Source: an uncultured Oscillospiraceae bacterium (lineage in GTDB: Bacteria; Bacillota; Clostridia; Oscillospirales; Ruminococcaceae). From it: a DNA stretch of 48,598 nucleotides. Made by a program: the position numbers and the translations under genes. The notes under the pieces were generated by a model. It did not search any database, was not told the origin of the DNA, and saw nothing but the letters and a program-made list of their open reading frames with translations. Location of the stretch: the NCBI GenBank assembly GCA_900547455.1, contig URGV01000014.1, positions 1 to 48,598 of the forward strand, read 5' to 3'. Of this stretch, positions 32,274 to 44,696 are shown in pieces. Within the stretch, counting starts at the first letter, position 1. Every line of letters starts with the position of its first letter.

Positions 32274-33089
32274 TTATAGTCCCGGCCCGTCGGGCAAAGG
32301 CTTGGTCCCGTCGCTGATTCGAAGCATATCCTGATAGCTACTCTGTTCAAACCAGCTGCTCAGCCCCAGCGGCTTGCCATATGGGCAATGCAGCACCAGA
32401 TGATCCCCCTCATTTTCGACATAGTAGGTCTCGTCGCCCATCAGCTTGGCAAGGTCCTTGTCATTTTGGATTGCCTTTTGTGCGCTCGCCAGCTCCTTGT
32501 ACGAATAACGGCACAGCCGCATTTCGACCGCAACATCTTCTTCTCCATATTCTCGGCAGAGCTTTTCCACCTTGTCAAATTGTTTAGCGGACGGCACTCC
32601 AATTGTCAGCCGGCTGCTTCCTGCGGTGATGAAGGTGTACTGGCTCTCGAACAAATTTTCTTCAAGATACGCTTTAAGCCCTTCGGCCTTTTTGAAATCT
32701 GCTCGTACCTCATCTCTCTTTTGCTCCTCAATCTTCTGCCAGATAAACCCCCGTTCCTCCTCACTGAGCGAATCGTAAAACTCCTGCAGACGCTCATTCT
32801 CCTCCTGCTGTTTTTTCAGCGCCTCCAAGTCCGGCTCTCCGGGCGGCTCCACAAGTATCTCCTGCGGCTCCTTCCCCAGCGATCCGCTCGGCGTCAAAAT
32901 ATCTGGGCTTTCCTCAAGCGACTCCCTGTCCGGTGTAAGAATCCTTGGCTCATCCTCCGGGACAGCCGACTCCCCAGCCTCAACCTTCGGCCTTGGTACG
33001 CTCTCTTTCCCTTCATCGGCAAAGACCAGCTGCGAACCCGCCACCGCCAACATCGCCGCCGCCAACACGATCGCTAATCTTTTCTTCAC
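32274..33089 (-). CDS. Secreted paralogue 3 of a tandem family, function unknown
   Basis: A 271-residue exported protein and the first gene of the operon. A signal peptide (MKKRLAIVLAAAMLAVAGS) is followed by a Pro/Glu-rich stretch with short repeats (PRILTPDRES, PDILTPSGS), the LQEFYDSLSEEERGFIW helix, and the shared C-terminal domain (LTIGVPS, CRYSYKELASAQ, GDHLVLHCPYG, SWFEQSSYQDML). The start is a GTG with AAGGGG nearby. Its closest relative is paralogue 2. The Pro-rich linker suggests a domain held away from the membrane or wall. Confidence 0.8.
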   Translation of the reverse strand: MKKRLAIVLAAAMLAVAGSQLVFADEGKESVPRPKVEAGESAVPEDEPRILTPDRESLEESPDILTPSGSLGKEPQEILVEPPGEPDLEALKKQQEENERLQEFYDSLSEEERGFIWQKIEEQKRDEVRADFKKAEGLKAYLEENLFESQYTFITAGSSRLTIGVPSAKQFDKVEKLCREYGEEDVAVEMRLCRYSYKELASAQKAIQNDKDLAKLMGDETYYVENEGDHLVLHCPYGKPLGLSSWFEQSSYQDMLRISDGTKPLPDGPGL

Positions 33090-33114
33090 TATACCACCCC
33101 TTTATGCTAGTGCC

Positions 33115-33143
33115 AGTATAATATGATTACATGTATTTGTCAA
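33115..33143 (-). promoter_or_regulatory. SigA promoter of the three-paralogue operon
   Basis: A perfect TTGACA (33138-33143), a 17-base spacer and TATACT (33115-33120) on the minus strand. The spacer contains the palindrome TACATGTA. Confidence 0.82.
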
Positions 33144-33182
33144 TTGATTTTATTTGTTTTATACAATTTTAACTTGTAAAAA

Positions 33183-33213
33183 ACGAACGAACTGCAATCT
33201 GCAATTCGTTCGT
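33183..33213 (-). terminator. Terminator after the frameshifted gene
   Basis: ACGAACGAA-C-TGCA pairs with TGCA-A-TTCGTTCGT (one mismatch, 3-base loop), followed on the minus strand by six T. Confidence 0.78.
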
Positions 33214-33224
33214 AAAATAAAAAT

Positions 33225-33822
33225 TTATGCTTTTGTCACTTCAATGGTAGCATCTACTTCAATATCATATCCGTTATATGCATTGATCACATAAAATTTA
33301 TAACCTGCAGGATATTCCGAAGTGAGAACTATGCCACCATCTGAAGTAACATATTCTGCGGGTGTCTCGAAAGGATGACTACCAGAAGCACCCGCTATCA
33401 AGTAAGCACTTTTAGAAGGCATAACTCTATATGTTACTTTTTCTCCATTGCTAACAGTAAATGCACGTCCCCCCCGATTGTGAAAAAGTTAACTTATAAC
33501 CATCTCGAACAAGCTCATCCTTAAAAGTCCATCTTCCTGTATAACGCGCTTCTTGATCTGGTGTTGTTTCAGTTTCGCCGACATAGTCTCTGCCTTTCAT
33601 CGAGGATACCGGAGTTACTTCATCTCTTGCCACTACCATCTCTAAGTTATCCTCAGTCATTACTTCCGTATACTGATCTTCGGATAATTCGTACATTGCT
33701 CCTTCACGATCAACATAATAGTAAACCGTGTTGTCAGATGAAGTAGACTCAGCCGCCGAAACAGCGGGTACCATACTTACAGCAATAAGGCTTGCTTCTA
33801 GAAAAGCAAAAAGTTTTTTCAT
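33225..33822 (-). pseudogene. Secreted protein gene split by a frameshift at a poly-G run
   Basis: The 5' part (33451-33822) encodes a signal peptide (MKKLFAFLEASLIAVSMVPA) and ~100 mature residues, then stops soon after a run of seven G (seven C at 33469-33475 on the plus strand). With six G the frame continues through RAFTVSNGEKVTYRVMPSKS into the open frame 33225-33422, giving a protein of about 198 residues. That protein is beta-rich and Tyr/Thr-rich, with no family recognised. It has its own promoter, ribosome binding site (AAGGAG) and terminator, so the reading frame looks maintained. The break may be phase variation, a real inactivation or a sequencing error. Confidence 0.75.
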
Positions 33823-33859
33823 TGTTCATTCTCCTTTTCGTTCTGTCTTTTGTTTTTTT

Positions 33860-33875
33860 AGTGAAGGCCTTCACT
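33860..33875. promoter_or_regulatory. Perfect 16-bp palindrome, candidate operator
   Basis: AGTGAAGGCCTTCACT lies 8 bases downstream of the -10 box of the frameshifted gene, over the likely start of transcription and first leader bases. A bound dimeric repressor here would block the promoter. Confidence 0.55.
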
Positions 33876-33883
33876 TTAGCTTT

Positions 33884-33912
33884 ACTCTATACTTTTACAT
33901 TGATGATGTCAA
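33884..33912 (-). promoter_or_regulatory. Promoter of the frameshifted secreted gene
   Basis: A perfect TTGACA (33907-33912), a 17-base spacer and TAGAGT (33884-33889) on the minus strand. Confidence 0.7.
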
Positions 33913-34056
33913 TATGTTTTTATTTTTTTTTGTAAGAACAAACAATATTTAAATTCTAATATTATGCATTTTTTATTGTCGTGTTAGAATGATATGATAT
34001 ATTCTCATTTGTACTCTGTTATCTACAAATATAAGTGGCAGATTTTCGGCCACAAA

Positions 34057-34092
34057 AAAGGCCCGCCACAGATTGCTCTGTGACGGGCCTTT
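34057..34092 (-). terminator. Terminator of rpoBC
   Basis: A 16-bp stem (AAAGGCCCG-C-CACAGA, one mismatch) with a 4-base loop, 20 bases past the rpoC stop, followed on the minus strand by TTTTTT after GTGG-type bases. It shows that rpoBC is not co-transcribed with the genes to the left. Confidence 0.85.
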
Positions 34093-34112
34093 CGGCTTTT
34101 TTATTCGATTGA

Positions 34113-37712
<3,600 letters not shown>

Positions 37713-37735
37713 TGTTGCGACCCCTTCTTCCTCAA

Positions 37736-40700
37736 TTACATATTGTCATCACTGTCATCATCCAGCCCAAAGTCGGAGAACTCATCCAGCAGGCCGCCGA
37801 AATCGTCGTCATCGTCCTGCAGATCCGGATGCTCCACAGCAAAGCTGTCCTCAATCTCAGAATCCACCGCGACGTTCTCGCTTTCAAAGGTGGTTCCGTC
37901 GTCCTCCTGATAGTGCTCGTTGCCGCCAAAGCCCATGTCGTCGTCCAGATCCTGCTTGAGGTCAATTTCCTCGTTGTTCTTATCCAGGACCTTAACATCC
38001 AGCGACAGCGACTGCAGCTCCTTGATGAGAACCTTGAAGGATTCCGGAATGCCCGGCTTCGGAACATTTTTGCCCTTGACAATCGCCTCGAAGGTCTTGA
38101 CACGGCCGATGACATCGTCCGATTTGACCGTCAGGATCTCCTGCAGGGTGTAGGCTGCGCCGTAAGCTTCCAGCGCCCAAACCTCCATCTCACCGAAACG
38201 CTGGCCGCCGAACTGCGCTTTACCACCCAGAGGCTGCTGGGTAACCAGCGAGTATGGACCGGTGGAGCGGGCGTGAATCTTATCGTCTACCAGGTGGTGC
38301 AGCTTGAGGTAGTACATGTAGCCGACGGTGACCGGGTTGTCGAACGGCTCGCCGGTGCGTCCGTCATAGACGGTGGTCTTGCCGTCGCCGCGCAGGCCCG
38401 CCATCTCCAGGCACTCGCGGATGTCGTTCTCGTTTGCGCCGTCAAAGACAGGCGTCATAATCTTCCAGCCAAGCTCGGCGGCCGCACGTCCCAGGTGGAC
38501 CTCCAATACCTGACCGATATTCATACGGGAAGGTACGCCCAGAGGATTGAGCACGATGTCCAGCGGACGTCCGTCTGCCAGGAACGGCATATCCTCCTGC
38601 GGCAGGATTCTGGAAACAACACCCTTGTTGCCGTGGCGTCCCGCCATCTTGTCGCCGACCGAGATCTTTCTCTTCTGCGCGATGTAGCAGCGGACGACCA
38701 TGTTGACGCCCGGGGAAAGCTCGTCGGAATTTTCTCTTGTAAATACCTTGACATCGACGATGATGCCGTACTCGCCGTGCGGTACGCGCAGCGAGGTGTC
38801 GCGGACCTCTCTGGCCTTTTCGCCAAAGATGGCGCGCAGCAGGCGCTCCTCGGCATTGAGCTCGGTCTCGCCCTTCGGCGTTACCTTGCCGACCAGGATA
38901 TCGCCCGAGTGAACCTCAGCACCGATGCGGATGATACCGCGCTCGTCCAGCTCTTTGAGGGCGTCCTCGCCGACGTTCGGGATGTCGCGGGTGATTTCCT
39001 CTGGGCCGAGCTTGGTGTCGCGGGCCTCAATCTCGTGCTCCTCGATGTGGATCGAGGTGTATACGTCGTCGCGGACCATGCGCTCGTTGAGCAGGACCGC
39101 GTCCTCGTAGTTGTAGCCTTCCCAGGTCATAAAGCCGATCAGCGCGTTTTTGCCCAGCGAGATCTCGCCGTTGCTGGTGGCCGGGCCGTCCGCCAGTACC
39201 TGGCCGACAGTAACCCGCTCACCTGCGGAGACGATTGGGCGCTGATTGAAGCAGGTGCCCTGGTTGGAGCGCATAAATTTGATGACGTTGAAGGTTTTCA
39301 GCTCACCCTCGTCGGTGCGGACCACGATCTTGGTCGCATCCACGCGGTCAACCACGCCGTTGACATCGGAGACAACGCAGACGCCCGAGTCGACCGCAGC
39401 CTTATACTCCATGCCGGTGCCGACGATCGGGTTTTCCGTTTTCAGAAGCGGCACTGCCTGGCGCTGCATGTTCGCACCCATCAGCGCGCGGTTGGTGTCG
39501 TCGTTCTCGAGGAACGGGATCATTGCAGTCGCAACCGAGACAACCATCTTCGGCGAAACGTCCATGTAGTCGACCAGCTCGCGCTCGACAACGCGGACGG
39601 TGTCACGATGGCGCACCGAAACCAGCTTGTTGGCAAAGGTGCCTTCCTCGGTCAGCGGCTCGTTGGCCTGCGCGACGATGAATTCATCCTCGCGGTCGGC
39701 GGTCATGTATTCTACCTCATCCAGCACCTTGCCGGTCTCTTTGTCGACGCGGCGGTACGGCGCCTCGATGAAGCCGTATTTGTTGATTCTTGCAAAGGTT
39801 GCAAGGTAGGAGATCAGACCGATGTTCGGACCTTCCGGGGTCTCTACCGGGCACATTCTGCCGTAGTGGCTGTAGTGTACGTCTCGAACCTCGAATCCGG
39901 CGCGGTCACGCGACAGACCGCCAGGACCCAGCGCGGACAGACGGCGCTTGTGAGTCAGCTCGTCCAAAGGGTTGTTCTGGACCATGAACTGGGACAGCGG
40001 GGAGGAACCGAAGAACTCCTTGATCGCCGCCACAACCGGACGGATGTTGATCAGCGCCTGTGGGGTGATGACCTCCATGTCCTGCGCCTGGGTGGTCATG
40101 CGCTCGCGGATGACGCGCTCCATGCGGGAGAAGCCGATGCGGAACTGGTTCTGCAGCAGCTCTCCAACCGAGCGGATCCTTCTGTTGCCCAGATGGTCAA
40201 TGTCGTCGACCGAGCCGACGCCGTTGCCCAGGCAGCACAGGTAGTTGATGGTGGCGAAGATGTCGTCCTTGATGATGTGCTTTGGAACCAGATCCTCTGC
40301 GCGCTCCTTGATCATCTGGCGCAGCTCCTCATCGGCGTTGCAGCTGTCCAGAATCTCGCACAGAACCGAGAAGCGAACCTTCTCGTTGACGCCGATCTCC
40401 TCCAGCTCCTCCTGGGTGTAGCAGGAGATGTAGTCGAGGATGTCGACCATGCCGTTGGAGATGACCTTGACGGTACGGTCGCCAACCTTGAGGAAGACGG
40501 TATCGACGCCGGCGCGCTCGATCTCCTCCGCCTTGGCGCGGGTGAGCACCTCGTCCGGCTCCGCCATCACCTCGCCGGTGCGGCTGTTGATGATAGGCTC
40601 AGCAACCACATGGCCGGTGATGCGGGAGGCGATGCCCAGTTTCTTGTTGTATTTATAGCGTCCTACGCGGGACATATCGTATCTTCTTGCATCAAAGAAC

Positions 40701-41476
40701 AGGCCGTTCAGATGGCTCTGGGCGCTGTCCACTGTCGGCGGCTCGCCCGGACGCAGCTTGCGGTAAACCTCCAGCAGCGCCTCCTCGGTGTTGTTGGTGC
40801 TGTCCTTTTCGATGGTTGCCACAATGCGCGGGTCGTCGCCGAAAAATTCCAGGATCTGTCCGTCGCTGGACAGGCCCAGCGCGCGGATGAAGGTGGTTAC
40901 CGGCAGCTTTCTGTTTTTATCGATGCGGACATAGAAGACGTCGTTGGAGTCGGTTTCATATTCCAGCCAGGCGCCGCGGTTCGGGATAACGGTGGTGGCA
41001 TACAGTTCCTTACCGGCTTTGTCGCGGGAGATGCTGTAGTAAACGCCCGGGGAACGCACCAACTGGGAAACGATAACGCGCTCCGCACCGTTGATGATGA
41101 AGGTGCCGCTGGGGGTCATGACCGGGAAATCTCCCATGAAGATATCCTGCTCCTTGACCTCGCCCGTCTCCTTGTTCAGAAGGCTTGCGCGCACACGCAG
41201 AGGTGCTGCGTAGGTAGCGTCGCGCTCCTTGCACTCCTCAATGCTGTATTTAGGCGTTTCGTCAAGACGGTAGTCGATAAAGTCAAGCACCAGATTGCCC
41301 TGATAGTCCGAAATCTCAGAAATATCTTTAAATACTTCCTTTAACCCCTCCTCAAGAAACCATTTGTAGGAGTTTTTCTGGACCTCAATCAGATTTGGCA
41401 TTTCCAGAACCTCATTGATCCGAGAAAAGCTCATTCGAACATTCTTACCCAGATGTACCGGCTTAACATTCACCAT
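37736..41476 (-). CDS. DNA-directed RNA polymerase subunit beta
   Basis: A 1246-residue subunit. The start is set at [20 protein letters not shown] (ATG 41476) because GGAG lies about 11 bases upstream; an ATG eight codons earlier has no ribosome binding site. In the rifampicin region the sequence reads [14 protein letters not shown], then [14 protein letters not shown]. Val499 (codon GTC, 39980-39982) is at the position of E. coli Asp516, whose change to Val gives rifampicin resistance. His526 and Ser531 equivalents are unchanged. Pro493 replaces Gln510, which I believe is common in this class. The acidic C-terminus is long (Asp/Glu-rich tail). rplJ and rplL are not upstream. Confidence 0.98.
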   Translation of the reverse strand: MVNVKPVHLGKNVRMSFSRINEVLEMPNLIEVQKNSYKWFLEEGLKEVFKDISEISDYQGNLVLDFIDYRLDETPKYSIEECKERDATYAAPLRVRASLLNKETGEVKEQDIFMGDFPVMTPSGTFIINGAERVIVSQLVRSPGVYYSISRDKAGKELYATTVIPNRGAWLEYETDSNDVFYVRIDKNRKLPVTTFIRALGLSSDGQILEFFGDDPRIVATIEKDSTNNTEEALLEVYRKLRPGEPPTVDSAQSHLNGLFFDARRYDMSRVGRYKYNKKLGIASRITGHVVAEPIINSRTGEVMAEPDEVLTRAKAEEIERAGVDTVFLKVGDRTVKVISNGMVDILDYISCYTQEELEEIGVNEKVRFSVLCEILDSCNADEELRQMIKERAEDLVPKHIIKDDIFATINYLCCLGNGVGSVDDIDHLGNRRIRSVGELLQNQFRIGFSRMERVIRERMTTQAQDMEVITPQALINIRPVVAAIKEFFGSSPLSQFMVQNNPLDELTHKRRLSALGPGGLSRDRAGFEVRDVHYSHYGRMCPVETPEGPNIGLISYLATFARINKYGFIEAPYRRVDKETGKVLDEVEYMTADREDEFIVAQANEPLTEEGTFANKLVSVRHRDTVRVVERELVDYMDVSPKMVVSVATAMIPFLENDDTNRALMGANMQRQAVPLLKTENPIVGTGMEYKAAVDSGVCVVSDVNGVVDRVDATKIVVRTDEGELKTFNVIKFMRSNQGTCFNQRPIVSAGERVTVGQVLADGPATSNGEISLGKNALIGFMTWEGYNYEDAVLLNERMVRDDVYTSIHIEEHEIEARDTKLGPEEITRDIPNVGEDALKELDERGIIRIGAEVHSGDILVGKVTPKGETELNAEERLLRAIFGEKAREVRDTSLRVPHGEYGIIVDVKVFTRENSDELSPGVNMVVRCYIAQKRKISVGDKMAGRHGNKGVVSRILPQEDMPFLADGRPLDIVLNPLGVPSRMNIGQVLEVHLGRAAAELGWKIMTPVFDGANENDIRECLEMAGLRGDGKTTVYDGRTGEPFDNPVTVGYMYYLKLHHLVDDKIHARSTGPYSLVTQQPLGGKAQFGGQRFGEMEVWALEAYGAAYTLQEILTVKSDDVIGRVKTFEAIVKGKNVPKPGIPESFKVLIKELQSLSLDVKVLDKNNEEIDLKQDLDDDMGFGGNEHYQEDDGTTFESENVAVDSEIEDSFAVEHPDLQDDDDDFGGLLDEFSDFGLDDDSDDNM

Positions 41477-41693
41477 AGGCTGATCCACTCCAATCCGCAT
41501 ATTTTAACAATTGTCCATTGTGTACAACTTTTTTCCCATTTTATTCAATATCCTGCAAGAAGGTATTGAATTCTTTTTTCTTCTATGCTACAATATATTT
41601 AGGAAAATACACACGTAGCCATTTTGATACATTATAATATTATATTGCATTTTCGCCATAAAGTCAATCTTTTTGGCTCTTTGCGCAGCACGA

Positions 41694-41721
41694 AAAACTC
41701 CGATTTTTTCATCGGAGTTTT
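41694..41721. terminator. Terminator-like hairpin upstream of rpoB
   Basis: An 11-bp perfect stem AAAACTCCGAT/ATCGGAGTTTT with a 6-base loop. T residues flank on both strands. No gene ends nearby, so it may end read-through from the M18 operon or form part of the rpoB leader. Confidence 0.55.
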
Positions 41722-41866
41722 GTTTATATATGCTAAAATTCTCCTTTTTCCCTCCCCGGGGCCCCGCCGATACGGAACTTTCTCGAAGGACGGCTTTCAC
41801 CCCCTCGGGAGCACAGCCTCCTCACGTCGGCTCAGAAAAAACAAACGCCCCTGCAAAAACAAGAAA

Positions 41867-41896
41867 TCCCCCGGAGAGCTTGTGCCCTCCGGGGGA
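41867..41896 (-). terminator. Terminator of the prfA-to-M18 operon
   Basis: A 10-bp stem TCCCCCGGAG with a 10-base loop, followed on the minus strand by TTTCTTGTTTTT. Confidence 0.75.
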
Positions 41897-41922
41897 ACAT
41901 TTTTTTAAGTTTTTTCAAAAAC

Positions 41923-43329
41923 TTAGTCCAGCTCCGCTACCAGGAACGCATAGAAACCACGGTAGGTCTCGTACAGGTCAACCTTGGAGATAATCTCCAT
42001 CGGTGCGTGCATGCACAGAACCGGTACGCCGATGTCGATGGTGTCGACATCCAGCTCGGAGATGAATTTTGCAACGGTGCCGCCGCCGCCCTGGTCAACT
42101 TTGCCCAGCTCGCCGAACTGCCATACAACATCCGCCTTGTCCAGAATCGCGCAGACCTGGCTGGTGAAGCGGGCATTGCAGTCGTTGGTGCCGCCCTTGC
42201 CGCCGGAACCGGTGTATTTGACAACGCATACGCCGTAGTTCAGGAAGGAAGAGTTCTGCTTCTCATACGCATCCGCAAAGGATGGGTCGTATGCTGCGCT
42301 GACATCTGCGGACAGGCACTTGGAGTTGCTCAGCACCCGTCTTACCGGTACGCCAAACGGCTCTGCCAGATCAGCCAGGAAGTATTCCAGGAATCTGGAG
42401 TGCATGCCGGTGTTGCCGTCGGAACCAACTTCCTCTTTGTCCGCGAAGATAACAACCGAGGTCCATTCCGGGTTCTGGTTGTCGATCTCAGCCATCATCT
42501 CGGTGTAGGCGCAGACGCGGTCGTCGTGGCCGTAAGCACCGATCATGCTTCTGTCAAGACCCAGGTCGCGGGCTTTGAGAGCCGGTACGCAGCTGAGCTC
42601 AGCGCCCAAAAAGTCGCGCTCGGTGATGCCGTACTTCTCGTTGAGGATTCTCATCAGATTGAGTTTTACCTTCTCGGAAGCCTTGTCGTCCTTAAACTGT
42701 CTGGAGCCGATCAGGATGTTCAGGCTCTCGCCCTTGAAAGCCTCTGCCAGGGTCTGCTGACGCTGGGTAGAGGAAAGGTGCGGCAGCAGGTCGGTGACGC
42801 AGAAGATCGGGTCGTTCTCGTCCTCACCGATGGTGATGGAGACAACCGAACCGTCCTTTTTGTAGACGTCGCCGTGCAGTGCCAGCGGAATGGTCGGCCA
42901 CTGATATTTCTTGATGCCGCCGTAGTAGTGTGGTCTCAAGTAGCCCAGCTCGCAGTTTTCAAACAGCGGGCTTGGTTTGATATCCAGTCTTGGAGAATCG
43001 ACGTGCGCCGCCAGAATCTTGACGCCTTTTTCGATCGGGCGTTTGCCCATGGTGCCGAAGATCAGCGATTTGCCGCGGTTGTTGTAGTAGAACCGCTCGC
43101 CCGGCTGATACTTTTTCCCTCTCTCAAACGGATGATAGCCATTCTTTTCCAGCAGAGCGATCGCCTCTTTGACAGCTTCGATCTCAATTTTGGCAGCGTC
43201 CATAAATTTCTTATAGCCTACCGAAAAATCCTCCGCTTTGTCCAGAGCCTCGTCAGACAGACGGCTGGTGCCGTTGACCGGCTTCATCATCAGCTCTTCC
43301 TGGAGCAGTTCGCCTTTGGTTTTGTCCAT
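41923..43329 (-). CDS. M18-family aminopeptidase
   Basis: A 468-residue dinuclear-zinc aminopeptidase of the aspartyl-aminopeptidase (DNPEP/ApeA) family that removes N-terminal residues from cytoplasmic peptides. Metal-ligand regions are AAHVDSPRLD, DKEEVGSDGNTGM (with catalytic Glu) and the C-terminal CMHAPMEIISKVDLYE. Longer upstream frames exist, and an ATG at 43338 touches the GGGAGG directly; the ATG at 43329 (MDKTKGELLQ) is spaced 9 bases and is preferred. It is last in a six-gene operon, 72 bases after the lytic transglycosylase gene. Confidence 0.92.
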   Translation of the reverse strand: MDKTKGELLQEELMMKPVNGTSRLSDEALDKAEDFSVGYKKFMDAAKIEIEAVKEAIALLEKNGYHPFERGKKYQPGERFYYNNRGKSLIFGTMGKRPIEKGVKILAAHVDSPRLDIKPSPLFENCELGYLRPHYYGGIKKYQWPTIPLALHGDVYKKDGSVVSITIGEDENDPIFCVTDLLPHLSSTQRQQTLAEAFKGESLNILIGSRQFKDDKASEKVKLNLMRILNEKYGITERDFLGAELSCVPALKARDLGLDRSMIGAYGHDDRVCAYTEMMAEIDNQNPEWTSVVIFADKEEVGSDGNTGMHSRFLEYFLADLAEPFGVPVRRVLSNSKCLSADVSAAYDPSFADAYEKQNSSFLNYGVCVVKYTGSGGKGGTNDCNARFTSQVCAILDKADVVWQFGELGKVDQGGGGTVAKFISELDVDTIDIGVPVLCMHAPMEIISKVDLYETYRGFYAFLVAELD

Positions 43330-43401
43330 ATCGTTCATCCTCCCGATAATAATATTTATCTGTGCCGCCCTCCCAAAAGAGAGCAGGCAAGAAAGCATTT
43401 T

Positions 43402-43998
43402 TTAAGAATAAAGCTCGCGGTAAATTTCCTTTGCCTCGGAGACTTTATTATAATACCATTCTGTATCAGAATAGGGTATTTTGTCAAGTGTTTTTCCGTC
43501 TTTCGAATAGTTTTCCTGTTCAAGCCAGGCGCTGACGTTGCCCATCCCCGCGTGGTAGGAGCAGATGGCCAGCATTTCGTCGCCGGTTTCGGTAAGCAGC
43601 AGGTGCAGCATATAGGTTCCGTACTTGATGGCGACCTCCGGGTCAAAGATGTCCGCGTAGGTCACGCCGCTCTGGTCCCCCATGCGGTACTGCACCCACT
43701 CGAAGGCATCCTCGGTCATCTGCATCAGCCCCCGGGCGTCAGCGCTGGAGACAGCGTTGGGGTCAAAGTTGCTCTCCACCTTCGCCACCGCATAGACTAA
43801 ATTTTCGTCCACATCGTATTCCCGGCTGTACTGCTCGACATAGCTGCGGTAGCTGCGGGGATACAGCTGATGATAGATGGTTCGGGTGGCCGGTTCCAGC
43901 GCGGCAAATCCCGCCGCCACCAGCACCGCTACCAGTGCAACCCACAGCAGGGCCGACTTCACACTCCATCTTTTTGCAACTTTTTTTCTGGCTGCCAC
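43402..43998 (-). CDS. SLT-family lytic transglycosylase
   Basis: A 198-residue membrane-anchored, extracytoplasmic peptidoglycan-cleaving enzyme. A basic N-terminus and one membrane helix (~14-34) are followed by the Slt fold (~50-190). AVAKVESNFDPNAVSSADARG holds the catalytic Glu75 and the ES motif; GLMQMT and AICSYHAGMGNVSAWL complete the signature. It would cleave between MurNAc and GlcNAc, making 1,6-anhydro ends. The start is a GTG with GGAGG 7 bases upstream. It follows coaE by 19 bases. Confidence 0.92.
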   Translation of the reverse strand: MAARKKVAKRWSVKSALLWVALVAVLVAAGFAALEPATRTIYHQLYPRSYRSYVEQYSREYDVDENLVYAVAKVESNFDPNAVSSADARGLMQMTEDAFEWVQYRMGDQSGVTYADIFDPEVAIKYGTYMLHLLLTETGDEMLAICSYHAGMGNVSAWLEQENYSKDGKTLDKIPYSDTEWYYNKVSEAKEIYRELYS

Positions 43999-44017
43999 GC
44001 TTTTCCTCCGTTTCTGT

Positions 44018-44662
44018 CTAAAGGATGTCCTCCTTGTCCGGTGCGGAAGCCGACTGCTCCATCATACCCTCCAGCGTTGCCAGCAGGGCGCTGACCTCGT
44101 TTTTGAGGGAGTCGGCGCTGCCGTTATTCTCCAGCACCCGCCAGGAGCGGCTTTTGTAGTAGTCCTCGTCGTGCTGGGCGGCGATGCGCTCGCGCGCCTC
44201 CTCCTGGCTCAGGCCGTCGCGGGCGATGATCCGCCTCTCGCGCTCGGGCGCCGCAGCGGTGACCGAGACGACATAATCGCACTCCTTGTCCGCGCCGCTC
44301 TCAAACAACGTCGGCGCGTCCAGCACAATCAGCCCGCCCTGCTCCTCTTTGAGCCGTGCAAGCTCTCCGCGGATCTCCTCAATGATGTAGGGGAACATCA
44401 GGGAATTTAATTTCTTTAACTTTGCCTTGTCTCCAAAGACGGTCCGCGCCATCTTTCTGCGGTTGAGGGTGCCGTCCATGTTGATATATTCACAGCCAAA
44501 CTCCAGGGCGATGTCGGCGATGCAGGCGCTGCCCTGCTCCACCACCCGGCGGGCCACCTGGTCGGCATCGATGACGGTGACGCCGTTCTCCCGCAGATAG
44601 TCCGAGACGGTGGTCTTGCCCGCTCCGGTCTGGCCTGTCAGTCCTATAACCATATTGTTCAT
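44018..44662 (-). CDS. Dephospho-CoA kinase
   Basis: A 214-residue enzyme that phosphorylates dephospho-CoA, the last step of coenzyme A synthesis. The P-loop GLTGQTGAGKTT (7-18) opens the protein; DADQVARRV follows, then LVLDAPTLFE-type (IVLDAPTLFESG) and QEEARERIAAQ lid residues. An alternative ATG three codons in is possible; the first is preferred for its AGGAAGAAG upstream, though spacing is short. It sits 34 bases after the tsaC-type gene. Confidence 0.93.
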   Translation of the reverse strand: MNNMVIGLTGQTGAGKTTVSDYLRENGVTVIDADQVARRVVEQGSACIADIALEFGCEYINMDGTLNRRKMARTVFGDKAKLKKLNSLMFPYIIEEIRGELARLKEEQGGLIVLDAPTLFESGADKECDYVVSVTAAAPERERRIIARDGLSQEEARERIAAQHDEDYYKSRSWRVLENNGSADSLKNEVSALLATLEGMMEQSASAPDKEDIL

Positions 44663-44696
44663 CTTCTTCCTGTCAACCTTGCCTTTTTCTCTGCGC

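Larger units (their letters stand above)
41477..41922. other. Intergenic region upstream of rpoB
   Basis: No gene is supported. It contains an inverted repeat ATTCAATA (41543-41550) / TATTGAAT (41564-41571), two terminator-like hairpins, and a GC-rich stretch (41755-41830) of no recognised type. I found no high-quality SigA promoter for rpoB; TTGCAG followed by TGAATAAAAT-like bases near 41535-41555 is the best candidate. A short minus-strand frame at 41588-41800 has no ribosome binding site and is not called. Confidence 0.4.

Noticed and set aside
41588..41800. A 70-residue minus-strand frame upstream of rpoB
   Set aside because: No ribosome binding site, composition like intergenic DNA, and it runs across a terminator-like hairpin.
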